From: Fimbriimonadales bacterium
GTDB taxonomy: Bacteria > Armatimonadota > Fimbriimonadia > Fimbriimonadales > GBS-DC
Assembly: GCA_026416065.1 (NCBI GenBank)
Contig: JAOAFW010000076.1
Location: 1 to 5,045, forward strand
Length of the DNA: 5,045 nucleotides
Direction of reading: 5' to 3'
Shown here: piece by piece, positions 1 to 5,045 of the stretch
How positions within the stretch are numbered: position 1 is the first letter of the stretch
Layout: each line of letters opens with the position of its first letter
Position numbers and translations under genes: made by a program
Notes under the pieces: generated by a model
What the model saw: only the letters and a program-made list of their open reading frames with translations
Databases searched by the model: none
Told to the model about the DNA's origin: nothing

Positions 1-246
1 GACCGACGCGACTGGCTGCAGGCGCAGCTGAAGGAGGCGGGAATCGATACCTTTGTCTATTATCCTGTGCCGCTACACCTGCTCCCCATTTATCGGGAGA
101 TGGGACTCAGTCTTCCTGAAGCGGAGCGGGCGTCGCGCGAGGTGTTGAGCTTGCCGATGGGACCGATGTTGAACGAGGAGAGTCAGCAGGAAGTGGCGCG
201 TACCATCGCTCGCTTGCGAGAATTACTACGCGATGAGCCGGGTTAG
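1..246 (+). CDS. DegT/DnrJ/EryC1/StrS-family sugar aminotransferase, C-terminal fragment
   Basis: Reading frame 1 is open from the first base to a TAG at 244-246, giving the last 81 residues of a protein whose start lies upstream of the window. It contains the C-terminal signature of PLP-dependent nucleotide-sugar aminotransferases: GIDTFVYYPVPLHLLPIY (residues 15-32), then an E-A-x-R-A-S-R-E-V-L-S-L-P-M block (about residues 42-55) and a final helix with V-A-R-T-I. In this family the YYP-x-PLH segment lies near the active site, and the evLsLPm segment precedes the last helix. Such enzymes transfer an amino group, usually from glutamate, to a keto-sugar nucleotide in the cytoplasm, giving amino-sugar precursors for surface glycans. 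The catalytic lysine would be upstream and is not visible, so the exact substrate cannot be inferred. The 3' end overlaps the flippase gene by 14 bases, which suggests one operon. Confidence 0.88.
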   Translation, partial: DRRDWLQAQLKEAGIDTFVYYPVPLHLLPIYREMGLSLPEAERASREVLSLPMGPMLNEESQQEVARTIARLRELLRDEPG

Positions 247-1618
247 CTTTGGCAGAGGCTTCTGGCTTCTCTTCTCAGGCGCAGCCGCCTCTCAGGCGAT
301 TCTGATTCTGATTGCGCCGATAATCACCCGCTTATATACTCCTGCGGCGCTGGGTGAGCAAGCAATCTTCGTGGCGACTGTGTCAGTGCTTACCGTGTTC
401 GCGACGGGACGCTACGAACTGGCGATTCCCTTGCCTGCGCAGCAACGCGATGCGGCTGCTGTGATGACATTTGGCGCGGGGCTGTGTCTGCTCGTGTCTG
501 CGGCGGCAGCAGTCCTCTCTGCATCCTTCCACAGCGCGCTTCGGGAAGCGTTCAAGCTAAGTGATGTGACTATTCGGCTATTGCCTGTGGCGGTCTTACT
601 CTCGGGGCTGGTGCAGTTAGCTTATCAGTGGCGGCTTCGGCTTCGCGACTACAAGCGTTGTTCTGGTTCGCGCTTTGCCTACTCATCTACGACGGCTTTG
701 GGGCAGCTGACTGGTTTTCCGTGGGGCGTCGCTGCGCTTCAAACCGCCATCGTTTTGGGGTTTGCTGCGCAACTCATCACGCTGGCAGTTCAACGCGGGC
801 TTCAAACAGCGTTCCCCTCGCTGCAGGCGATTAAGCAGGCTGGGCGTCGGTATCGCCACTTCGCCCTGTTCTCGACCTGGTCGGTCTTGTTGCAAACGCT
901 CAGTTTGCAGATTCCTATCTTCTTACTCAGTGGCTCATTTGAGCTGGCAATCGCGGGGAACTTCGCCTTGGCGCTTCGTGTGCTTCAGACCCCGACCCAC
1001 TTACTGGGCGCAGCTTTAGGACAGACCTTCTTGGCAGAGGCGGCGCGCCAGCGGGAGCTGTTGCCTGACATGACGCGCGCGTTATATCGACGCCTGACAA
1101 CAATCGCGATTCCCGTTGCGCTTATCGGCTCGACCTTGAGCGGGCTGCTGTTTCCCCTCCTTTTCGGGCAGGAGTGGCGTCCTGCGGGGATGATGGCGCA
1201 GTGGATGGCAATGTGGTTGGCTTCGGTGCTTATCGGGACGCCGCTGAGCGAGGTGATTACCCTTCAGGAACAACCGTGGCGGGGACTGCTCTTCAACGGA
1301 ACGCTCCTGTTGACGCGAACCGCTGGACTAATGGTGGGAATCTGGCGGGAAGACTGGCTGCTTGGCGTCGCGCTGATGGCGATACTCAGTACGGCGTGCT
1401 GGTGGGGACTGATTGTCTGGTGTATGCGCGCGGCGGGGAACCCTCTCTGGACTCTTCTGGAGCCGGGACGCAGCGCGGGATGGTGGTTCGCCCTGCTGGG
1501 GTTGGCGCTGGGCGTCGCGTATCTCAGCAGCTGGCTCCAAGCGGTCTGTGGTATCCTTCTCGCGCTGACCTTGCTGGGGTACGTAATCCGAGTGATTAAA
1601 ACGGAGGTGTCCTTCTGA
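233..1618 (+). CDS. Wzx-type oligosaccharide flippase (polysaccharide transporter, MOP superfamily)
   Basis: This 461-residue integral membrane protein is predicted to move undecaprenyl-linked repeat units from the cytoplasmic to the periplasmic face of the inner membrane. The length and about a dozen hydrophobic segments are typical of the family; obvious ones are near residues 11-33, 42-58, 76-97, 112-133, 155-185, 212-235, 288-312, 320-345, 377-397 and two between 415 and 455. Family-like sequence includes ITRLYTPAALGEQAIF and ATGRYELAIPLP near the N terminus, the YRHFALFS entry to the central helix (207-214), and the following stretch SLQIPIFLLS with A-L-R-V-L-x-x-P and G-Q-x-F. The ATG at 233 lies inside the end of the aminotransferase gene with no strong Shine-Dalgarno, so translational coupling is likely. 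The end overlaps the next start as TGATG. The transported glycan cannot be told from sequence. Confidence 0.92.
   Translation: MSRVSFGRGFWLLFSGAAASQAILILIAPIITRLYTPAALGEQAIFVATVSVLTVFATGRYELAIPLPAQQRDAAAVMTFGAGLCLLVSAAAAVLSASFHSALREAFKLSDVTIRLLPVAVLLSGLVQLAYQWRLRLRDYKRCSGSRFAYSSTTALGQLTGFPWGVAALQTAIVLGFAAQLITLAVQRGLQTAFPSLQAIKQAGRRYRHFALFSTWSVLLQTLSLQIPIFLLSGSFELAIAGNFALALRVLQTPTHLLGAALGQTFLAEAARQRELLPDMTRALYRRLTTIAIPVALIGSTLSGLLFPLLFGQEWRPAGMMAQWMAMWLASVLIGTPLSEVITLQEQPWRGLLFNGTLLLTRTAGLMVGIWREDWLLGVALMAILSTACWWGLIVWCMRAAGNPLWTLLEPGRSAGWWFALLGLALGVAYLSSWLQAVCGILLALTLLGYVIRVIKTEVSF
1603..1607 (+). promoter_or_regulatory. Shine-Dalgarno site for the asparagine-synthetase-like gene
   Basis: GGAGG lies 10 bases before the ATG at 1618, inside the last codons of the flippase gene. 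It supports the ATG at 1618 as the start, together with the TGATG stop/start overlap at 1616-1620. A second ATG two codons later (1624) is possible, but the spacing is poorer. Confidence 0.65.
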
Positions 1619-3219
1619 TGCAGATGGTTGTCCATATGACTCATCCCGACTGGAGGCAGGACTCGCAGAAGCGCGTCTGGCTTCGCGGCGTACCCATTTA
1701 CTCGAACGCCCCCCTGAACGCAGAAGCGTTCGCAAGGGCTGTTGTCGATTCTTCAAAGCACGACCAGTGGCGCGATTTTGTGAGCCAGCTGGCAGGGTTC
1801 TTTGCCTTCGTGGCGCTTACACCGCAAGGGGTGGCGATTGGCGTCGATCGGGTGCGCAGTATCCCGCTCTTTTACGCAGAAAACGGCGACACCCTCTACC
1901 TGAGCGATAGCGCCGAGTGGCTGCGGCAGCGACTGCAGATTAGAACGCTCAACCCTGACACCCGGCAAGAGTTCTTGCTGACCGGTTTTGTTTCAGGGGA
2001 TCGTACCTTGCTGGAGGGCGTCAGGCAGGCGCAAGCGGGCGAAGTAATCTTCATCGAGACCACTTCAGCCAAGCGCAGTGTAACGCCTCTACGCTACTAC
2101 CTTTTCCGTTCCCTGCCGCCCGCCTCGATGAGCGAAACAGAGTTCAACGATGCGCTAAGCAGGGTGGTTTTTGAGTGCATCGAGCGGCTCATACGGTTCG
2201 CTGCAGGGCGTCCTCTCGCGGTTCCGCTGAGCGGCGGTGCGGACTCCCGCCTGATTGTGACGGCGTTGCGCTATTTGAACTACACGCCGCTGCTCGCGTT
2301 CAGCTACGGCGCAGCGGGCAGTCGCGACCCGAAACGCAGCTTGCAGGTCGCTCAGGCGCTGGAGATTCCGTGGCGGTATGTCGAGTATACTCGCCCTCTG
2401 TGGGATGCCTACTGGGACACCGAGGCGCGACGGCGCTACTACCTCTGGGCGTCCAACTGGAGTTCGCTGCCCCACCCTCAGGACTGGATCGCGGTTCAGG
2501 AGCTGAAACGCGCGGGGTTTCTCCCGAATGAAGCGGTTCTGGTTCCTGGACACTCCGCCGACTTCGTTGCGGGGAGCCACATCCCCGTCGCCTTTTTCGA
2601 ACCCCGCACCTTCACAACGGAGGAAGTCATCGCTGCGATTTGGGACAAGCACTGCAGTCCCCCCTATCGCCCCTCCACACGCGCTCGCTACATGGAACGG
2701 ATTCAAACCGCGCTTTGCCTTCATGGGGAACTCTCTCAGCAGGAGGCGGTGGATGCGTTTGAGCTATGGGACTGGCAGGAGCGTCAAGCGAAGTATATCG
2801 TGAACTCTGTGCGGCTATATGAGTTCTGGGACTATGCCTGGTGGCTACCGCTATGGGATAATCCCTTTGTGGAATTCTGGCAGCGCGTGCCGCTGGAGCA
2901 GCGTTTTGGGCGACGTCGCTATCTGGAGTTCGTAGGCTATTTCACGCGCGCCTATGGCAACGAAGCGTTAGCCCAAGTCCCTTTGGTGGTTCCAGCCAGT
3001 CGGAGGGGGGGCGCGCCGTCCTTCCTCCGCCGAGCCTTTTACATTTGGCGTCGCATGTCCTACCTGCCCGAAGCCGGCAATCTATACGCGCTCTGGCAGA
3101 TAGCTTGGGGGAGGCAGATTAACAGCTTTTACACCTACGAATTCCTGCGAGGGGCAGAGCAAACTCTCCGTAGGTCTGCGAAGCCTCTGGACAGCAGCTC
3201 TGCCCGCCTGCCCCTGTAG
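1618..3219 (+). CDS. Asparagine-synthetase-like amidotransferase without glutaminase cysteine, surface-glycan locus type
   Basis: This 533-residue protein has the two-domain layout of class-B asparagine synthetases. An N-terminal glutaminase-like fold is recognisable at about residues 57-105 (LAGFFAFVALT, GVDRVRSIPLFY, YLSDSAEW). A C-terminal ATP-pyrophosphatase domain carries the loop SGGADSR at 205-211, GHSADF at 311-316 and a conserved aromatic stretch from KYIVNSVR (392-399) through WWLPLWD (408-414). True glutamine-dependent enzymes start Met-Cys-Gly, with the Cys as nucleophile; here the protein starts MQMVVHM and has no N-terminal Cys, so it should not hydrolyse glutamine. The family activates a carboxylate with ATP and attacks it with an amine. 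Homologues in glycan clusters are thought to amidate uronic acids, and others (McjC type) close lasso peptides, but no lasso precursor or protease is seen here. Sugar or substituent amidation is therefore the better inference. It is coupled to the flippase by overlap. Confidence 0.85.
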   Translation: MQMVVHMTHPDWRQDSQKRVWLRGVPIYSNAPLNAEAFARAVVDSSKHDQWRDFVSQLAGFFAFVALTPQGVAIGVDRVRSIPLFYAENGDTLYLSDSAEWLRQRLQIRTLNPDTRQEFLLTGFVSGDRTLLEGVRQAQAGEVIFIETTSAKRSVTPLRYYLFRSLPPASMSETEFNDALSRVVFECIERLIRFAAGRPLAVPLSGGADSRLIVTALRYLNYTPLLAFSYGAAGSRDPKRSLQVAQALEIPWRYVEYTRPLWDAYWDTEARRRYYLWASNWSSLPHPQDWIAVQELKRAGFLPNEAVLVPGHSADFVAGSHIPVAFFEPRTFTTEEVIAAIWDKHCSPPYRPSTRARYMERIQTALCLHGELSQQEAVDAFELWDWQERQAKYIVNSVRLYEFWDYAWWLPLWDNPFVEFWQRVPLEQRFGRRRYLEFVGYFTRAYGNEALAQVPLVVPASRRGGAPSFLRRAFYIWRRMSYLPEAGNLYALWQIAWGRQINSFYTYEFLRGAEQTLRRSAKPLDSSSARLPL

Positions 3220-3277
3220 CCCTTCGCGCTGACGCGCTGTGGATTAGATGCGGTGGTAAGGTATCCTAATCGGCGCG
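3220..3277 (+). other. Short gap with a weak -10-like box
   Basis: These 58 bases between the asparagine-synthetase-like stop and the ATG at 3278 hold no convincing terminator. The only self-complementary part is a 4-bp GCGC stem with a TGAC loop (3226-3237) and no following T tract. TATCCT at 3262-3267 (4 of 6 matches to TATAAT, preceded by GG) lies 10 bases before the ATG at 3278 and could be a relic promoter for the remnant gene that follows. No matching -35 element was found. Confidence 0.25.
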
Positions 3278-3948
3278 ATGGAAGCAAACTTGAGAGACCC
3301 CAAATGGTGGTCAGCGGCGTGGAAAACGCACCATCAGCGTTATGTGGCGCGTCCCAGCTATCAAGCTTACTATCTGTATTGCGTTCTCCCCTGAGACGCG
3401 AAGCGGTTGCTGGAGCTGGGCGCAACATCCATACTCGCGGGCATCTCATCGGGTTGCATCCGAGCTATGAAACCTACCGCCGCCCTGAGCAGATTCGGCG
3501 CGAGTTCGAGCGGTTGCAGGCGGCGGCGCACGCGCTGGGTGTTCAGCAGCCCCGGTGGGGCGGGCGGCAGCACTACCTGCGCTGGGAAAACCCCATCACA
3601 TGGCAGGCGTGGGACGACGCAGGGCTGGATTACGACAGCACGCTCAGCTTTGCCGACCACGCGGGCTTCCGCTGCGGCATGTGCTACGAATACCCCGTCT
3701 TCAACCTGCAGACGCGCCAGACGCTCAGGGTGCGCGAGCGTCCCCTGATTGTGATGGAAGGCACGCTGTTTGACTACATGGGGCTGTCGTATGACGACGC
3801 GCTGGCGTTGCTTTGCCTGCTGGGGCGGCGGTGTCGGCAGTTCGGCGGGGAGTTCGTGCTGCTGTGGCACAATTCGTACCTGCTCGCTCGCTGGCACAGA
3901 GAGTTTTACAGCCACGCGCTCCAAGCTCTTGCAGGCAACGCGGTATAA
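3253..3948 (+). pseudogene. Polysaccharide deacetylase-like protein, N-terminally truncated remnant
   Basis: The frame is open from a GTG at 3253 to TAA at 3946-3948 (231 residues), but only the part from about 3424 on looks like a real protein. It carries features of a polysaccharide deacetylase-like (CE4-related) group: GHLIGLHPSYETY (3439-3477), WGGRQHYLRWENP (3556-3594), DYDSTLSFADHAGFRCG (3628-3678), then YEYPVF, RERPLIVMEGTL and LLWHNS (3859-3876). In CE4 enzymes an N-terminal motif with a catalytic and a metal-binding Asp comes well before the GLHPSY block; that half is missing. The first 57 residues of this frame (3253-3423) are low-complexity and are out of frame over the methyltransferase-like remnant. 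The protein is therefore probably inactive, although a short product from the GTG or the ATG at 3304 could still be made. Intact relatives would remove N- or O-acyl groups from glycans. Confidence 0.75.
3278..3424 (+). pseudogene. Probable 5' remnant of a methyltransferase-like gene, interrupted by TGA and truncated
   Basis: Frame 2 from the ATG at 3278 encodes a 38-residue peptide beginning MEANLRDPKWWSAAW and ending YYLYCVLP before a TGA at 3392-3394. In the same frame, immediately after the stop, the sequence reads DAKRLLELGA (3395-3424). This resembles the K-x-L/V-LELG first strand of SAM-dependent methyltransferases, where a glycine-rich loop should follow. The layout (short charged/aromatic N-terminal region, then LLELG about 45 residues in) fits small methyltransferases found in glycan clusters. 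After LLELGA the resemblance stops and the DNA becomes deacetylase sequence in another frame. One substitution at 3392 (CGA or GGA to TGA) would explain the stop. The methyltransferase call is inference from a short motif; the alternative is chance or another protein family. No strong Shine-Dalgarno precedes the ATG. Confidence 0.4.
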
Positions 3949-3949
3949 T
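3944..3949 (+). promoter_or_regulatory. -10 promoter box (TATAAT) for the glycosyltransferase gene
   Basis: A perfect TATAAT, preceded by GG, overlaps the TAA stop of the deacetylase remnant. Transcription starting about 7 bases downstream would leave a leader of only about 10 bases before the ATG at 3966, and no Shine-Dalgarno is visible in it. No -35 hexamer close to TTGACA is found at 15-19 bases; TTGCAG at 3929-3934 is only 9 bases away, too near. A real promoter would mean the glycosyltransferase opens a new transcription unit. Confidence 0.45.
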
Positions 3950-3965
3950 TGCGAGCAAGCACACT

Positions 3966-5045
3966 ATGCATCCTGAATCGGAGAGGCGACTGGCGTATCT
4001 GTGCTTGCAGGCGACGCGCGAGGGGCAGGCTTCCTACGCTCATGTCCACGAGATTATTGCAGGACTGCGCAAGCGCGGCTGGCAAGTAGACCTTTATGAA
4101 CCTTCCTACGCTCGCGCTGCTCAAGAAGCGTCGCTGGGGCGGAAGCTGAGCCAGTTCTTGCGGGTGCAGGTCGCGCTTATCCGTGCGCTACGCCGCACTC
4201 GTTATGACGCCGTCTACATCCGCCATCACCCTTTCGACCCGCTTACCGTGCTGGCTGTGCGACGGCTCAAAATCCCTTTTGTCTTGGAAGTGAACGGACC
4301 GTTTGAAGACCTTTATGTCGCCTTCCCCGCTTTGCGTCCCTTGCGGTGGTTCTGGACGCCGCTGATGCGTTATGGCATGCGCGTCGCTGACGCAGTGGTC
4401 ACCGTCACCGAACCGCTGGTGCAGTGGGCGAAGCGGGAGGCAGGGCATGAGCGCGTGTCGCTTATCTCGAATGGGGCGAACACGGATTTGTTCCGCCCTG
4501 ACGCCGAGGGCGAGTTGCCGAAGTCGGTACCGATTCCCTACGCGCTTTTTTTCGGGGTTTTAGCGCCCTGGCAGGGGATTGAAACGCTGCTTGAAGCAGT
4601 GCGCCTGCCTGAATGGCCCCCGTCCGTAAATCTGGTGATTGTAGGCGACGGTGCACTGCGCCCTCAGGTGGAACAGGCGGTACGGAGTTCGGAGCGTATC
4701 GTCTATCTGGGTAAGATTCCCTACCGGCAGATGCCCGTCGTGATTCGGCACAGTGTATGTGGGCTGGCGCCGATGAAAGCCATCGAGCGCAACCAGACGG
4801 GCGTAATGCCGCTCAAGGTGTTCGAGACGCTCGCATGTGGCGCGCCGGCGGTCGTTTCCGACCTGCCGGGGATGGCAGATTTAGTGCGACAGGGCGACTG
4901 CGGGATTGTGATACCGCCCGACGACCCCGCCGCGCTCGCCAACGCCGTGCGCCGCTTGTATCAAAACCCCGCTTTGCGTGCGGAAATGGGCGCACGCGGA
5001 CGCGAGTTGATTGTACGCGAGCATTCGTGGGATGCGCGGGCGGAG
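3966..5045 (+). CDS. GT4-family (GT-B fold) glycosyltransferase, 3' end beyond the window
   Basis: The frame is open for 360 codons from the ATG at 3966 to the window end. It encodes a cytoplasmic or membrane-associated retaining glycosyltransferase that would add a sugar from a nucleotide donor to the lipid-linked glycan. The N-terminal acceptor half has YAHVHEIIAGLRKRGWQVDLYEP (roughly residues 24-46, shown in part) and VLEVNGPFEDLY near 107-118. The donor half begins LISNGANTDLFRP (166-178), followed by FFGVLAPWQGIETLLEAV (195-212), VIVGDG (224-229) and GVMPLKVFETLACGAPAVVSD (from 279). In the E-x7-E donor motif the second Glu is E287 (KVFE), but the first position is Gly279, as in several GT4 subgroups with a G-x-x-PLK-x-F/Y-E pattern. 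Family members are about 380-400 residues long, so only the last few dozen are missing. The start was chosen as the only upstream in-frame ATG. Sugar specificity is unknown. Confidence 0.9.
   Translation, partial: MHPESERRLAYLCLQATREGQASYAHVHEIIAGLRKRGWQVDLYEPSYARAAQEASLGRKLSQFLRVQVALIRALRRTRYDAVYIRHHPFDPLTVLAVRRLKIPFVLEVNGPFEDLYVAFPALRPLRWFWTPLMRYGMRVADAVVTVTEPLVQWAKREAGHERVSLISNGANTDLFRPDAEGELPKSVPIPYALFFGVLAPWQGIETLLEAVRLPEWPPSVNLVIVGDGALRPQVEQAVRSSERIVYLGKIPYRQMPVVIRHSVCGLAPMKAIERNQTGVMPLKVFETLACGAPAVVSDLPGMADLVRQGDCGIVIPPDDPAALANAVRRLYQNPALRAEMGARGRELIVREHSWDARAE

Noticed and set aside
628..834. A +1-shifted reading of the flippase around 650-700 gives a very hydrophobic stretch (ALFWFALCLLIY), suggesting a pair of compensating frameshifts.
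   Set aside because: The normal frame here reads SRFAYSSTTALGQLTGF, which fits the family pattern at this helix (SR, small/polar residues, then Q-L and G), and the frame stays good on both sides.
2155..2724. Long minus-strand open frame (189 codons) opposite the asparagine-synthetase-like gene.
   Set aside because: It is antisense to a well-recognised protein, its translation is Arg/Pro/Ala-rich with no family resemblance, and such shadows are common in GC-rich DNA.
3226..3237. GCGC-TGAC-GCGC inverted repeat after the asparagine-synthetase-like gene as a terminator.
   Set aside because: The stem is only 4 bp and no T tract follows; such short GC palindromes are expected by chance at this base composition.
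3370..3924. Minus-strand open frame (184 codons) opposite the deacetylase remnant.
   Set aside because: The + strand has clear conserved deacetylase blocks here; the minus translation shows no recognisable motif.
3929..3934. TTGCAG as the -35 element of the promoter at 3944.
   Set aside because: The spacer to TATAAT would be only 9 bases, well short of the usual 16-18.
1..5045. CRISPR arrays, tRNA/rRNA genes, insertion sequences, or long direct or inverted repeats.
   Set aside because: Reading through both strands by eye, no regularly spaced repeats, transposase-like protein, terminal inverted repeats or tRNA-like arms were found.

Overview
This window is a stretch of a bacterial cell-surface polysaccharide (O-antigen, capsule or exopolysaccharide) biosynthesis locus. 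All recognisable genes lie on the + strand. By eye the GC content is moderately high and fairly even. The protein types are widespread, so the organism cannot be named. Two genes that seem to open transcription units have a -10-like box almost touching the start codon and no clear Shine-Dalgarno. That would suit a lineage using short-leader or leaderless mRNAs, but this is only a hint.

Layout. Positions 1-246 hold the C-terminal end of a DegT/DnrJ/EryC1-type sugar aminotransferase (PLP enzyme making nucleotide-linked amino sugars). It overlaps by 14 bases a complete 461-residue Wzx-type oligosaccharide flippase (233-1618). The flippase overlaps by one base (TGATG) a complete 533-residue asparagine-synthetase-like protein (1618-3219) that has the ATP-pyrophosphatase signature but no N-terminal glutaminase cysteine. 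These three form a tight, translationally coupled operon. From 3220 to about 3424 is a degraded zone. It contains what looks like the first 50 or so codons of a methyltransferase-like gene (start 3278, in-frame TGA at 3392-3394), which runs directly, in a different frame, into the C-terminal half of a polysaccharide deacetylase-like protein ending at 3948. A TATAAT box overlaps that stop codon, and the next gene, a GT4-family glycosyltransferase (3966 to beyond the window end), begins 16 bases after it.

How the parts fit. The aminotransferase would supply an amino-sugar precursor, the glycosyltransferase would add a sugar to the lipid-linked repeat unit, the asparagine-synthetase-like enzyme may amidate a carboxyl group on a sugar or substituent (inferred from context), and the flippase would move the finished lipid-linked unit across the inner membrane. 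The deacetylase remnant and the methyltransferase-like remnant suggest that a deletion removed the middle of two neighbouring modification genes, as is common in fast-evolving surface-glycan loci.

I saw no RNA gene, CRISPR array, insertion sequence, convincing terminator or clearly new system. The most notable object is the scar at 3278-3430.
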